The notes beneath the pieces were generated by a model that ran no database searches, was not told where the DNA came from, and saw only the letters and a program-made list of their open reading frames with translations. A DNA stretch of 64,000 nt from assembly GCF_000381025.1 (NCBI RefSeq), contig NZ_KB905814.1, forward strand, positions 530,951-594,950, given 5' to 3'. Positions within the stretch are counted from its first letter, which is position 1, and each line of letters starts with the position of its first letter. Origin of the DNA: Streptomyces sulphureus DSM 40104. Its GTDB lineage: Bacteria; Actinomycetota; Actinomycetes; Streptomycetales; Streptomycetaceae. Below are positions 49,325 to 58,952 of the stretch, in pieces. The position numbers and the translations under genes are program-made.

Positions 49325-51319
49325 TCACTGCGAAGTGGCGCCCGGCACCTCGGCCACGCGCTTCTGCGGCGAAGCCGGCGCCTCCTTCTTCAGCGCCTGA
49401 ACCATCGCGGCGGCCGCGTGCTGCGGCTGCATGGGGACGGTGGCGCTGCCGCCCTCGACGACCACGTCGTCGAAGGCCGTGCCGTAGGACGCCTTGAGCT
49501 TCTTCACGTCGATCACCGGCTGGAGCTTGTCACCACCGAGCCGCATGGTGAGGAGCGAGCCGAGCGTCTGCTCGCTGAACGGCACCGTGACGTCGCCGGC
49601 CTTGAGCCAGACCCAGCCGGACATCGCCGTCTTGCCGAACCCGTTGACGGCCCGGTCGAGTTCGGCCTTGTCGACCTTCGGCTGCTGCCGGCTCACCGGT
49701 AGCCGCACGGTGTTGTCGGCGCCGGATGCCGCCCGCTCCACGTAGGCGCGCTCCAACGACTCGGACGCCTTGGCGGCGTCGAGCCCCTTGTACGGCTTGC
49801 CCGGGACGGCGACGGCCCGGCCACCGGTGAACTTCACCATCCCCTCGCTCACCCGGCCGCTGCCGCCGGGGAGTTGGGAGAGCGCCGAGTGCATCTTCTC
49901 GTCGTCGACGGAGACGGCGGGCTCGGCCTCGCGCTCCACACCGAAGAGGGAGCCGATCACGCTGACGGGGTTGTAGTCGCGGCCCGCGGCGTTCTGCACC
50001 GTCGCCTCGTTGTCGAGGGTGAGACCGGCCACCGCCGGCTTGACCGTGCTCTTCTCGCCGTCGACGTCGACCTTGAGCGGCGCCGTCGTGCGGTCGCCCA
50101 GCGCCTCGTCGAGCTTGTTGACGGCCTCGTGCTTGGTGGTGCCCCCGATGTCGACGCCGACGACGGTGGTGCCGTTGGGGACGTCGGAGTGGTCGAGGAG
50201 GAGCCCGGCACCGTAGGCGATGCCGAGCACGCCGAGGACCGCGACACCGGCGAGGACCAGCTTGTTGCGGCCCTTTTTTTGCGGCGCTGGCGGGGGCGTC
50301 GGGGACTCGGTGCGCGGGGGCGGCGCCTGCGTCGCAGCGGGCCAGGACACCGCCTGGCCGGACGGGACTTCGCCCGGCTCGTCACCGGGCGTCCCGCTGA
50401 CGACGGGGTCGCCTGCGAGGCGCTCGGCGCCCGCGGCCTGCGGTCCTTCGAGGAGCCCCTCGCCTGCGCCGCCCGGCGCGAACGGGGCGGGGCCCGTGCC
50501 GAGCCCGAGCGTGGAACCGGCGGGCGCCGCCGCGGAGTTGTCCTCGCCGGGCGGGGGCACGGCGGGCGTGCCTTGCGCCGGGGTGCCCTGGGGGCCGGCC
50601 TGCGGAGGCGCGGGCGGCATGTGCAGCTCGCCCGTCGCCGGGCCGGTCGTGGGGTCCGAAGGCCCTGGCCGCGCCGGCTCGTCGGGGTGCTGGACGAGGC
50701 CGTGGACGCGGCTCGGCTCCTCCGGCCCGGCGCCCGGTGCCACCGTGGGGACGCCCTCGGGCGGCGTCGCCGTGCGGTCGGCGGGCGGTTCGGGTGCGTC
50801 GACGTACGGCAGGTCCGTATGCGTACCGCTCGACGCGCCCTCGGTGGGCGTGCCGGCCGCCGGCGTGCCGCCCTGAGGGTGACGGCTCTTCGGCTTGCGG
50901 GGTGCGAACCAGTCGCTCGTCTCCTGGGTGAACTCGCCGCCTGCACCACCGGGTTCCGCGGGGGCCGCGGGTGCCTCGGGCGACGGGGCGTCCTCGGCGG
51001 GCTCGCGGGCGGGCGGGAACTCGCGCTCCGGTGCCTCGGCTACGGGCTGCTCCTCCGGCTCGCCCTGGGCACCTGCCTCGTCCTCGGGGACGGGGGTGCG
51101 CATGACGACCGGAGGGATCGGGCGCGAGCCCGGGATGTTGATCCGCACGCGGGTGGTGAGCGTCGTCTCGGTCTTCGGCTCGTCCGCCTTGGCTCTCGGC
51201 CGAGACGCCTCGGGGTCTCCGGGCGCGCCCGCCGGACCGTACGGCTCGTTCCCTGGCGGGTACGGCGTATCGCCGCGCCCGTTCGGCACGGAGGACGGAC
51301 TGTCAGTTTCACGGCTCAA
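49325..51319 (-). CDS. Membrane-anchored protein with peptidoglycan-binding (PF12229-like) domains
   Basis: The 664-residue protein starts with about 340 residues of low-complexity Pro/Glu/Gly-rich cytosolic sequence, followed by one transmembrane helix (LVLAGVAVLGVLGIAYGAGLLL). The outer half contains repeated modules beginning VPNGTTVVGVDIGGTTKHEAVNKL and GKPYKGLDAAKASESL. Such modules occur in VanW-associated putative peptidoglycan-binding domains. The VanW domain itself is missing. The very long disordered N-terminus on the inside is unusual and could be a protein-binding tail. Confidence 0.78.
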   Translation of the reverse strand: MSRETDSPSSVPNGRGDTPYPPGNEPYGPAGAPGDPEASRPRAKADEPKTETTLTTRVRINIPGSRPIPPVVMRTPVPEDEAGAQGEPEEQPVAEAPEREFPPAREPAEDAPSPEAPAAPAEPGGAGGEFTQETSDWFAPRKPKSRHPQGGTPAAGTPTEGASSGTHTDLPYVDAPEPPADRTATPPEGVPTVAPGAGPEEPSRVHGLVQHPDEPARPGPSDPTTGPATGELHMPPAPPQAGPQGTPAQGTPAVPPPGEDNSAAAPAGSTLGLGTGPAPFAPGGAGEGLLEGPQAAGAERLAGDPVVSGTPGDEPGEVPSGQAVSWPAATQAPPPRTESPTPPPAPQKKGRNKLVLAGVAVLGVLGIAYGAGLLLDHSDVPNGTTVVGVDIGGTTKHEAVNKLDEALGDRTTAPLKVDVDGEKSTVKPAVAGLTLDNEATVQNAAGRDYNPVSVIGSLFGVEREAEPAVSVDDEKMHSALSQLPGGSGRVSEGMVKFTGGRAVAVPGKPYKGLDAAKASESLERAYVERAASGADNTVRLPVSRQQPKVDKAELDRAVNGFGKTAMSGWVWLKAGDVTVPFSEQTLGSLLTMRLGGDKLQPVIDVKKLKASYGTAFDDVVVEGGSATVPMQPQHAAAAMVQALKKEAPASPQKRVAEVPGATSQ

Positions 51320-51457
51320 AACAGGTACTCCCCGGATGGATGCGCGGTCCCCGTCATTTCCCCGGGAACCGCTCGCCGGCGGGGCACCACAATACTGGGG
51401 GGCTGCCGAGTGCGGGCCCGGGAGCCGGTGAACACCCCGTACGGCTCAAGTGCGCTG

Positions 51458-51859
51458 TCAGTGACCGCCCCAGCGCGACGGCTGCTCCGGCGGCGGCGAG
51501 AGCGCGAGGGTGGCGCAGATCACGGCGGCGAGGATGCCGCCGAAGAGGAAGGCGTAGGACCCGGCTCCGGCCGCGAAGACGAAGTCGCCCTCGGGACGCG
51601 AGGTCGTCAACAACAGGACGACGACCGTCCATGCGGCCCCGGGCGCCGCTGCGCCCAGCTTCGTCCCGCACAGCAGGGCGCCTCCGTGGAAGACGCCGAT
51701 CGCGGCGACGAGCGCAAGCGCCAGCCCGCCGTAGTGCCATGCGCCCTGGAGGAGCGCTCCGGCGACGCCGGTGACCGCACCCGCGGCGGCGAGGACGAGG
51801 TAGAGGGCCACGCGCGCTCCCCGCCTGCGTACGTAGGGGAGTTCGGCTGCCCGGCTCAT
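51458..51859 (-). CDS. Small multispanning membrane protein (DUF6113-like)
   Basis: The 133-residue protein has four hydrophobic segments ([44 protein letters not shown] and [19 protein letters not shown]). It is a conserved streptomycete membrane protein without known function. Its ATG overlaps the mshB stop (ATGA), so it is co-translated with mshB. That coupling is the only hint about its role. Confidence 0.75.
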   Translation of the reverse strand: MSRAAELPYVRRRGARVALYLVLAAAGAVTGVAGALLQGAWHYGGLALALVAAIGVFHGGALLCGTKLGAAAPGAAWTVVVLLLTTSRPEGDFVFAAGAGSYAFLFGGILAAVICATLALSPPPEQPSRWGGH

Positions 51860-52818
51860 GCGTCCACCCCTGCGAAGAGGTCGTCCGAGAGCGGGGCCGA
51901 AGGCCCGGCCACGTCGGTGAGGGCGTCGGCGAGGAGGTAGTGCTCCACCGCGCGCAGCGGCTGCACGAGGCCGTTGGAGAGCGCGAACGTGCCGTCGCCG
52001 ACGGTGAGCTGGGTGGCGTGCGCGCGCATCGCCGCGGCCTTGGCCCCGGCGTACGCGGTGGCGTCGACCCGTACGTCGGGGGCGCCGTCCGGTACGAGGC
52101 CCGGCAGGTCGGCCGCTTCGGCGACCGGCGGTTCGGGGAGGCCCTCGGCGACGGCGGGGAGTTCGGGGTTCTCCGGAGGCGCGGGGAAGCACGAGGTGTC
52201 GCCGCGGGCGGCGGCGGTGCGCAGCGCGTCGAGTCCGGCGTAAGCCTCCGAGTGCGGGACGCAGTTCCAGTAGATGCGCGCGACGCGGTGCGCGGGGCGG
52301 CCCTCGGGCGCGTGGCCGGGGTCGGCGGCGAGTTCGGCGGCGCGCATCGCGACGCGGTGCGCCTGGATGTGGTCGGGGTGGCCGTAGCCGCCGTCGGGGC
52401 CGTAGGTGACGAGGACTTGGGGGCGCACCTCGCGGACGGTGTCGGCGAGGTCGGCGGCGGCCTCGTCGACCGGTGCCTGCCAGAAGGCGCGCGGGTGCAC
52501 GTTGGGCGGCGTGTCGAACATCCCGGAGTCGCGATAGCGGCCGGGGCCGCCGAGGAGGCGGTGGTCCACGACGCCGAGGGCCGCCATCGCCTCGGCGAGT
52601 TCGCCCTCGCGGTGGGGGCCGAGGGCGTCCTTGCGGGTGGGCGCGAGGTGGGCGAGCCCGGCCGGGACCACCTCGCCCTCTTCGCCGAGCGTGCAGGTCA
52701 CCAGGGTGACGTGGGCGCCCTCTGCCGCGTACTTCGCCATCGTGGCGCCGTTGTTGATGGACTCGTCGTCCGGGTGCGCGTGCACCAGCAGCAGGCGCCG
52801 CTCGGGGGCTTCGGTCAT
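51856..52818 (-). CDS. mshB: N-acetyl-1-D-myo-inosityl-2-amino-2-deoxy-glucopyranoside deacetylase (mycothiol)
   Basis: The 320-residue LmbE-family zinc hydrolase has the metal motifs AHPDDE (H15, D18) and GHPDH (near 147). The long form with PNVHPRAFW and a C-terminal [16 protein letters not shown] segment marks MshB rather than the related Mca amidase. It deacetylates GlcNAc-inositol in mycothiol synthesis, which is evidence that the host is an actinobacterium. TAGGGT lies 6 nt before the ATG, so it is probably leaderless. Confidence 0.92.
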   Translation of the reverse strand: MTEAPERRLLLVHAHPDDESINNGATMAKYAAEGAHVTLVTCTLGEEGEVVPAGLAHLAPTRKDALGPHREGELAEAMAALGVVDHRLLGGPGRYRDSGMFDTPPNVHPRAFWQAPVDEAAADLADTVREVRPQVLVTYGPDGGYGHPDHIQAHRVAMRAAELAADPGHAPEGRPAHRVARIYWNCVPHSEAYAGLDALRTAAARGDTSCFPAPPENPELPAVAEGLPEPPVAEAADLPGLVPDGAPDVRVDATAYAGAKAAAMRAHATQLTVGDGTFALSNGLVQPLRAVEHYLLADALTDVAGPSAPLSDDLFAGVDA

Positions 52819-52824
52819 ACCCGC

Positions 52825-52830
52825 ACCCTA
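52825..52830 (-). promoter_or_regulatory. -10 box of a leaderless promoter for mshB
   Basis: TAGGGT on the minus strand ends 6 nt before the ATG at 52818. Confidence 0.5.
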
Positions 52831-52847
52831 AACGGCGCCGCGCGGCC

Positions 52848-53042
52848 TCAGAACTTGATGCCGCCGATCATGCCGGCGACGTTGGTGGTGAGCTCGTTGA
52901 TGGTGGGGGCGATGGAGGAGCTCGCCAGGTAGAACCCCAGCAGTACGCAGACGAGCGCGTGCGACGCTTTCAGCCCTGATTTCCTCACCAGCAGGAAGAC
53001 GACGATCGCAAACAGCACCACCGCCGAAATCGAGAGTGCCAC
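52848..53042 (-). CDS. Small membrane protein
   Basis: The 64-residue protein has two hydrophobic stretches (SISAVVLFAIVVFLLV and LVCVLLGFYLASSSI) and a C-terminal TINELTTNVAGMIGGIKF helix. It is a typical small conserved streptomycete membrane protein of unknown function. GAGGTG lies 6 nt before its ATG, close enough to act as a ribosome-binding site. It is co-directional with mshB but separate from it. Confidence 0.75.
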   Translation of the reverse strand: MALSISAVVLFAIVVFLLVRKSGLKASHALVCVLLGFYLASSSIAPTINELTTNVAGMIGGIKF

Positions 53043-53373
53043 GGCGGTTCACCTCCAAGTACGCGCGGTCGGTAAGGAATCGGGACGGGATCGCAGCGAG
53101 CGGACGGAGCTGTCGTACCGGTCCGCAGCGGCGCCGCCGCCGCGGAATCCTAGGGGTCCTACGGCCGTGCACGGTGGTACCGCCCCTCCGGGGAGGAGGC
53201 GTCACAGGGCTTACTACCCCGCCCCCCACCATGCGCAACGGATCATAACTATCCGTGAGACCGCACGGGTCGGTGCACGGATGCAGAAGAGGGGCGCATA
53301 TTCAGATCAGGCCATGTCCGACGACCGCCGGGGCAGCGGCGCGTGCGCCCGCGCAGCGCAGTACCGTCGCCGC
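53043..53373. promoter_or_regulatory. Divergent intergenic region with an operator-like inverted repeat
   Basis: This 331-bp gap lies between divergent genes. ACGGAT (53238-53243) and ATCCGT (53251-53256) form a 6-bp inverted repeat with a 7-nt AT-rich spacer (CATAACT), in a locally AT-rich patch. It may be a regulator site. Apart from the -10 box at 53362, I see nothing else. Confidence 0.35.
53362..53367 (+). promoter_or_regulatory. -10 box of a leaderless promoter for the S9 peptidase
   Basis: TACCGT ends 6 nt before the ATG at 53374. Confidence 0.5.
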
Positions 53374-55560
53374 ATGGCAACCAGCTTCCCGCGGCAGCAC
53401 GCCCGCACCCACCGGTTCACCCTCGGAGCCCCGCGCGCGTTCACCGTCGCCGCGGACGGCTCCCGCACCGCCTTCCTGCGCTCCAGGGACGGCAGCGACC
53501 GCGCCAACATGCTCTGGGTGCGCACCACCGAGAGCGGTGCGGAGCGCGCCGTGGCCGACCCCGTCGCGCTCCTCGGCGGCGGGGACGAGGAGCTCTCGGC
53601 CGAGGAGCGGGCGCGCCGCGAGCGCACCAGGGAGGGCGCGGCCGGCATCGTCGGATATGCCGCGGACAAGCGCCTGGAGTTCGCCGCCTTCGCGCTTTCG
53701 GGCCGCCTCTTCGCGGCTTCGTTGACAGAGAGTGCCGACGGGCCGGGGCCGCGCGAACTCCCCACCGCCACACCGGTCGTGGACCCGCGCCCCTCCCCCG
53801 ACGGCTCGCGCATCGCGTACGTCGCCGACGGGGCGCTGCGGCTCGTCGCGGCCGACGGTTCGGGGGACCGCGCGCTCGCCGCGCCGGAGTCCGGAACCGT
53901 CAGCTACGGATTGGCTGAATTCATCGCTGCCGAGGAGATGTCCCGCACCCGCGGGTACTGGTGGTCGCCCGAGGGAGACGCGCTCCTCGTCGCCCGCGTG
54001 GACGACGCGCCCGTCGACCGCTGGTGGATCTCGGACCCGGCGCACCCCGCCAACTCCCCCGCGCAGACGGCGTATCCGGCGGCCGGCACCGCCAACGCGC
54101 GCGTGGACCTCTATCTGGTCAACGCGGACGACGGGTCGCGTACCGCGATCGAGTGGGACTGCGAGGCGTACCCCTACCTCGCCCGCGTCGACTGGTCCTC
54201 GCGCGGGGAGCCGCTGCTGCTCGTGCAGAGCAGGGACCAGCGCAGGACGCGGACCCTTGCGGTCGACACCGCGAGCGGCGCCACCCGCACCGTCCACGCC
54301 GAGCAGGACCCGGTCTGGCTGGAGCTCTTCGCGGGGGTGCCCGCCTGGTCGCCCGACGGGCGGCTCGTCCGGATCGAGGACACGGAGCCCGACACGGCGG
54401 CGCCCGGCGGCTCGCGCGCCCTCTTCGTCGGCGAGGAGCGGTGCACGCCACCGGAGTTGCACGTGCGGAACGTGCTGTCGGTCGAGGAGGACGGCGTGCT
54501 CCTCACCGCCTCGCAGGGCGGAGGCGAGCGCACCGCGCCCGGCGAGGTAGGCGTCTGGCTGGCGCCGCTGCCCGGTGCGGGCGGCGAGCTGCGCCGACTC
54601 GCCGTCGACGACGTGCCGCACGTCGCCTCGGCGGTGCGGGGCGGCGACGTCCTCGTCCTCTCCTCCAGCACGCTCCGGCGCCCCGGGGCACGCGCCAGCG
54701 TGGTACGGCTCACCGCGGAGGGCACCCTCGAGGAGCTCGGCACCGTCGCGTCGTACGCGGAGGAGCCCCAACTCACCGCCGCGCCGCAACTGTTGCACGC
54801 GGGCAGCCGCGGGCTCCCCGCGGCGGTGCTGCTGCCCTCGGGGTACCAGGAGGCCGACGGGCCGCTCCCGGTCCTCCTCGACCCGTACGGGGGCCCGCAC
54901 GCCTCCCGTGCCGTCGCCGCGCACAACGCGCACCTGACGTCGCAGTGGTTCGCCGACCAGGGGTTCGCGGTGATCGCCGCGGACGGCAGGGGCACACCGG
55001 GGTACTCGCCGGGCTGGGAGAAGGCCGTCTCGGGCGACCTCGCGGGCGTCACCCTCGACGACCAGGTGGAGGCGGTCCGCTCCCTCGCGGGCGAGTACCC
55101 CCTCGACCTCACGCGCGTCGGCATCCGAGGCTGGTCGTACGGCGGTTACCTCGCCGCGCTCGCGGTGCTGCGCCGCCCCGACGTCTTCCACGCGGCGGTC
55201 GCGGGCGCCCCCGTCGTCGACTGGCGCCTCTACGACACCCACTACACCGAGCGGTACCTCGGCACCCCGGAGATGGACCCGGCCGTCTACGCGCACAACT
55301 CGCTCGTCACCGACGGCGGCCTCTCCGAGGCCGCAGAGCCGCACCGCCCGCTGATGCTCGTCCACGGCCTCGCCGACGACAACGTCGTCGCGGCGCACAC
55401 CCTGCGCCTCTCCTCGGCGCTCCTCGCCGCGGGACGCCCGCACGAGGTGCTGCCGCTCTCCGGGGTGACGCACATGACGCCGCAGGAGGAGGTGGCCGAG
55501 AACCTCCTCCTGCTCCAGGTCGCCTTCCTCAGGCGGGCGTTGGGCGTCCCGCTCGACTGA
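53374..55560 (+). CDS. S9 family prolyl oligopeptidase (dipeptidyl-peptidase IV-like)
   Basis: The 728-residue protein has an N-terminal beta-propeller (about 1-450) with EFIAAEEMSRTRGYWWSPEG, the glutamate pair that holds the peptide N-terminus in DPP IV. A C-terminal alpha/beta hydrolase follows, with the nucleophile S588 in GWSYGGY, Asp in HGLADDNV and His near 699 (SGVTHMTP). It should remove dipeptides from proline-containing peptides. There is no signal peptide, so it is likely cytosolic. It is convergent with an oligopeptide importer, which fits joint use of imported peptides. Confidence 0.9.
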   Translation: MATSFPRQHARTHRFTLGAPRAFTVAADGSRTAFLRSRDGSDRANMLWVRTTESGAERAVADPVALLGGGDEELSAEERARRERTREGAAGIVGYAADKRLEFAAFALSGRLFAASLTESADGPGPRELPTATPVVDPRPSPDGSRIAYVADGALRLVAADGSGDRALAAPESGTVSYGLAEFIAAEEMSRTRGYWWSPEGDALLVARVDDAPVDRWWISDPAHPANSPAQTAYPAAGTANARVDLYLVNADDGSRTAIEWDCEAYPYLARVDWSSRGEPLLLVQSRDQRRTRTLAVDTASGATRTVHAEQDPVWLELFAGVPAWSPDGRLVRIEDTEPDTAAPGGSRALFVGEERCTPPELHVRNVLSVEEDGVLLTASQGGGERTAPGEVGVWLAPLPGAGGELRRLAVDDVPHVASAVRGGDVLVLSSSTLRRPGARASVVRLTAEGTLEELGTVASYAEEPQLTAAPQLLHAGSRGLPAAVLLPSGYQEADGPLPVLLDPYGGPHASRAVAAHNAHLTSQWFADQGFAVIAADGRGTPGYSPGWEKAVSGDLAGVTLDDQVEAVRSLAGEYPLDLTRVGIRGWSYGGYLAALAVLRRPDVFHAAVAGAPVVDWRLYDTHYTERYLGTPEMDPAVYAHNSLVTDGGLSEAAEPHRPLMLVHGLADDNVVAAHTLRLSSALLAAGRPHEVLPLSGVTHMTPQEEVAENLLLLQVAFLRRALGVPLD

Positions 55561-55566
55561 GGCCAC

Positions 55567-55590
55567 GGGCGGGACCTCCGGGTCCCGCCC
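55567..55590. terminator. Bidirectional hairpin, peptidase / importer operon
   Basis: GGGCGGGACC (55567-55576), loop TCCG and GGTCCCGCCC (55581-55590) form a perfect 10-bp stem between convergent genes. Confidence 0.75.
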
Positions 55591-55594
55591 CGGC

Positions 55595-56719
55595 TCAGCC
55601 CGCGGGGGTTTCCATGGAGCGCAGCGCCGAGTCGAGGACGACGTCCTCCTCGCGCGCGGTGGTGCTGCCCTCCTCGGGGAAGTGGCAGGCCGTCAGGTGC
55701 CCCGCCGCGTTGCCCGGGATCTGGACGAGCGGCGGCTCCTCGGCCGCGCACTTCTCCTGCGCCTTCCAGCACCGGGTGCGGAACCGGCATCCGGAGGGCG
55801 GGTCGATCGGCGAGGGCACGTCCCCCGCGAGGCGGATGCGCTCGCGATCGTCCGTCTCCGCGCCCTCGACTGCGACCTCGGGCACGGCCGAGAGCAGCGC
55901 GTGGGTGTAGGGGTGGCGGGGGCGCACGTAGATCGACTCGCGGTCGCCGACCTCGACGATCTTCCCGAGGTACATCACCGCGACCCGTTGCGAGAAGTGC
56001 CGGACGATCGCGAGGTCGTGGGCGATGAAGACGAACGCGATGCCGAGTTCCCGCTGCACCTTCTGGAGCAGGTTGACGACCTGCGCCTGGATCGACACGT
56101 CGAGCGCCGAGACCGGTTCGTCCGCGACGATCAGCTTCGGCTCCAGCGCCAACGCCCGTGCGACGCCGATGCGTTGCCGCTGGCCGCCGGAGAACTCGTG
56201 CGGGAAGCGGTTGTAGTGCTCGGGGTTGAGGCCGACCGTCTCCAGCAGCTCCCTGATGCGCTGCTCCCGGCCGCCCGGCGGATCGATGCCGTTGACCTCC
56301 ATGGGCCCGGAGATGATCGAGCCGACCGTCTGACGCGGGTTGAGCGAGGAGTACGGGTCCTGGAAGATCATCTGGATCTCGGAGCGGACCGGCGCCATCT
56401 GCCGCCTCGACGCGTGCGTGATGTCCTGCCCGCGGTAGCTGATCGTGCCGCCCGTCGGCTCCAGCAGCCGCGTCAGCAACCGCCCCGTCGTCGACTTGCC
56501 GCAGCCGGACTCGCCGACGAGCCCGAAGCTCTCCCCGCGGTGCACGGAGAGGTCGACGCCCGAGACGGCCTGCACCTCGCCGACCTTCCGCTTGAACGGG
56601 AACCCGCCCATGATCGGGAAGTGCTTGGCGAGGTTCTCCGCCTTCAGCAGCGGCTCGCCCGCGGGCTCGCCGACGGCCGTGGGGCCCGGAGCGGTGTCCG
56701 AGGAGGGTGTGGTGCTCAT
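55595..56719 (-). CDS. Oligopeptide ABC importer ATPase, OppF/DppF type
   Basis: The 374-residue protein has Walker A GESGCGKST, signature FSGGQ, Walker [13 protein letters not shown] and the C-terminal oligopeptide extension with a cysteine cluster ([16 protein letters not shown]) that may hold an iron-sulfur cluster. It is the second ATPase of the five-gene importer operon transcribed leftwards, 20 bp after oppD. It closely resembles the truncated ATPase at the window end (63447 onwards). Confidence 0.9.
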   Translation of the reverse strand: MSTTPSSDTAPGPTAVGEPAGEPLLKAENLAKHFPIMGGFPFKRKVGEVQAVSGVDLSVHRGESFGLVGESGCGKSTTGRLLTRLLEPTGGTISYRGQDITHASRRQMAPVRSEIQMIFQDPYSSLNPRQTVGSIISGPMEVNGIDPPGGREQRIRELLETVGLNPEHYNRFPHEFSGGQRQRIGVARALALEPKLIVADEPVSALDVSIQAQVVNLLQKVQRELGIAFVFIAHDLAIVRHFSQRVAVMYLGKIVEVGDRESIYVRPRHPYTHALLSAVPEVAVEGAETDDRERIRLAGDVPSPIDPPSGCRFRTRCWKAQEKCAAEEPPLVQIPGNAAGHLTACHFPEEGSTTAREEDVVLDSALRSMETPAG

Positions 56720-56739
56720 ACGTCTCGTCTCCTAGGTCC

Positions 56740-57807
56740 CTAGCCCAGCCGGGGCTTGATCTGCTCGGTGAAGAAGGTCCGCTTCTGCTCGTCCGTCAGG
56801 TGGCAGGCGGCGCTGCGGCCGGGCGGCAGCTCCGGGCGGTCGACGGTGCAGGAGAGACCGCCCGCGACCTGTTCTGCGAAGTCGCACCGCGGGTGGAAGG
56901 CGCAGCCGCCGGGCGGGGAGAGCAGGCTGGGCGGAGTGCCGTGGATCGGCGTGAGCTCCTCGTTGACGTCGCCGGACAGGCGCGGCATCGACGTCAACAG
57001 GCCCCAGGAGTACGGGTGTTGCGGGCGCCGCAGGACGTCCTCGACCGTGCCGCGCTCGACGGCCCGCCCGCCGTACATCACCAGGATGTCGTCGGCGACG
57101 TTGCCGATGACGCCGAGGTCGTGGGTGATGAAGATGATCGCGGAGCCGAACTCCTGCTGGAGGTCTTTGAGAAGGTCGAGGATCTGTGCCTGCACGGTCA
57201 CGTCGAGCGCCGTCGTCGGCTCGTCGGCGATGAGCAGGTCGGGGTTGCAGACGAGCGCCATCGCGATCATGGCGCGCTGCCGCATGCCGCCGCTGAACTG
57301 GTGCGGGTAGTCCTTCGCGCGCGTCCTGGCGTTCGGGATGCCGACCTTGTCGAGCATCTCCACGGCGCGCTCGTGCGCCTCCCGCTTGGAGGCGCCCTCG
57401 TGCTTGCGGTAGGGCTCGGCGATCTGGCGGCCGACCGTGTAGTACGGCGAGAGCGCGGTGAGCGGGTCCTGGAAGATCATCGCCATCTTGTTGCCGCGCA
57501 GCGACTCCAGCGTCTTCTGCCGGGCCCCGGTCAACTCCTGCCCGTCGAGGAGGATTTCGCCCGACACCTCGGTGCTCGCCGGGTTGTGGAGGCCGAGGAT
57601 CGACAGGTTCGTCACCGACTTGCCGGAGCCGGACTCGCCGACGATGCCGAGGGTGCGTCCGCGCTCCAGCTCGAAGGAGAGCCCGTCGACGGCCTTGACG
57701 GTGCCGTCCTCCGTGGCGAAGTGGACGTACAGGTCGCGGACGCTGAGGAAGGCGTCCTCGCCGCCGCGCGGTGCGGGTACGTCCGCTTCCTTGGTCAGGG
57801 TGGTCAT
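56740..57807 (-). CDS. Oligopeptide ABC importer ATPase, OppD/DppD type
   Basis: The 355-residue protein has Walker [10 protein letters not shown], signature FSGGM, Walker [13 protein letters not shown] and the oligopeptide C-terminal extension ([14 protein letters not shown]). It should pair with the OppF-type protein to power peptide uptake. The start is 12 bp from the upstream permease stop, and 20 bp separate it from the next ATPase gene, so the genes are co-transcribed. Confidence 0.9.
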   Translation of the reverse strand: MTTLTKEADVPAPRGGEDAFLSVRDLYVHFATEDGTVKAVDGLSFELERGRTLGIVGESGSGKSVTNLSILGLHNPASTEVSGEILLDGQELTGARQKTLESLRGNKMAMIFQDPLTALSPYYTVGRQIAEPYRKHEGASKREAHERAVEMLDKVGIPNARTRAKDYPHQFSGGMRQRAMIAMALVCNPDLLIADEPTTALDVTVQAQILDLLKDLQQEFGSAIIFITHDLGVIGNVADDILVMYGGRAVERGTVEDVLRRPQHPYSWGLLTSMPRLSGDVNEELTPIHGTPPSLLSPPGGCAFHPRCDFAEQVAGGLSCTVDRPELPPGRSAACHLTDEQKRTFFTEQIKPRLG

Positions 57808-57819
57808 GGCCGGGATCTC

Positions 57820-58797
57820 CTAGGACAGGCGCACGCGCGGGTCGATGAACGCGTAGACGGCGTCCACGATGATGTTGAAGAGGATGATGAAGGTCGCGGC
57901 GAAGAGCATCACGCCCATCACCATCGGGAGGTCGGTGTTCTGCACCGAGTCGACGGCGAGCGTCCCGAGGCCCGGCAGCGAGAACGTCCACTCCGTGATC
58001 ATCGCGCCGCCGAAGAGCGACCCCAGGTCGACGCCGAAGATGGTGACGATCGGGATCAGCGAGCCCCGCCAGGCGTATCGGAAGAAGACCGTCCGCCCCG
58101 ACATCCCCTTCGCCCTCGCGGTGCGCACGTGGTCCTCCTGGAGCTGTTCGATCATCGAGGAGCGCGCCAACCGCGTGTAGTTGGCGGTGAAGATGATCTG
58201 CACGACGCACCAGGGGATCAGCAGCCCCATGAACCAGCCGGCCGGGTCCTCGGTGAGCGGCACGTACTGCGGCTGGTCGAGGAGTTCGAGGTTGTAGACG
58301 ACGAGCGCGAGGACGAGCGGGCCGATGAAGTAGATCTGCATCGAGCTGAGGACGAGCGACCCCGTGGAGAACGCCTTGTCGAGCAGCGTGCCCTTCTTGT
58401 GCGCGGCGATCATGCCGGCGCCGAGCCCGATGACGAGGAAGACGACGGCGCCGCCGACGGTGAGCGAGACCGTCGTCGGGAAGCGGTCGACGATGGTCCC
58501 CCAGACCGGGTCCGAGTTGGCGAAGGAGTAGCCGAAGCACGGTGCGGGACACGGGCCTTGGGCGAAGTCGCGGCCGGTGACGATGCCCGACATGAACTCC
58601 CAGTACTGCTGGGGCACCGGCTTGTCGAGCCCCAGGTTCCGGTGGATGACCTCCAGCGCGTCCGGCGTGCAGTTCTTGCCGCAGGCCAGCATCGCCGGGT
58701 CCCGGGGGACGGCGTAGAAGAGGAAGAAGGTGACGGCGCTGATGATCAGCAGGATCACCACGGCGCCGAGCGACCGGCGGATCAGGAATCGCAGCAT
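57820..58797 (-). CDS. Oligopeptide ABC importer permease, OppB/DppB type
   Basis: The 325-residue membrane protein starts MLRFLIRRSLGAVVILLIIS, the characteristic OppB N-terminus, and has about six helices. A cytosolic coupling loop contains DHVRTARAKGMSGRTVFFRYAW, the EAA motif that contacts the ATPases. ATG 58797 fits the family, and the frame extension upstream does not. It pairs with the permease at 60838-61866. Confidence 0.9.
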   Translation of the reverse strand: MLRFLIRRSLGAVVILLIISAVTFFLFYAVPRDPAMLACGKNCTPDALEVIHRNLGLDKPVPQQYWEFMSGIVTGRDFAQGPCPAPCFGYSFANSDPVWGTIVDRFPTTVSLTVGGAVVFLVIGLGAGMIAAHKKGTLLDKAFSTGSLVLSSMQIYFIGPLVLALVVYNLELLDQPQYVPLTEDPAGWFMGLLIPWCVVQIIFTANYTRLARSSMIEQLQEDHVRTARAKGMSGRTVFFRYAWRGSLIPIVTIFGVDLGSLFGGAMITEWTFSLPGLGTLAVDSVQNTDLPMVMGVMLFAATFIILFNIIVDAVYAFIDPRVRLS

Positions 58798-58861
58798 GGC
58801 AGAACGCAGCTCTCGTGCGGCGGCGGGATCGGGGACGGACGGTGTGTACGGGGGCGGCGGG

Positions 58862-58902
58862 CGCCTCCGGGGCCCTGCCCGTGGGGGCGGGTCCCGGAGG
58901 TG
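58862..58902 (-). terminator. Stem-loop after the solute-binding-protein gene (transcript attenuator)
   Basis: CCTCCGGG (58864-58871) and CCCGGAGG (58893-58900) form a perfect outer stem, with further pairing inside. It lies in the 155-bp gap between the binding-protein gene and the downstream permease gene. Such hairpins raise the amount of binding protein relative to the membrane components. Confidence 0.5.
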
Positions 58903-58952
58903 CCGCACCGGCCGAACTCGGCGGCCGGCGCCGCTGCTTCACGCGTCGGGCG

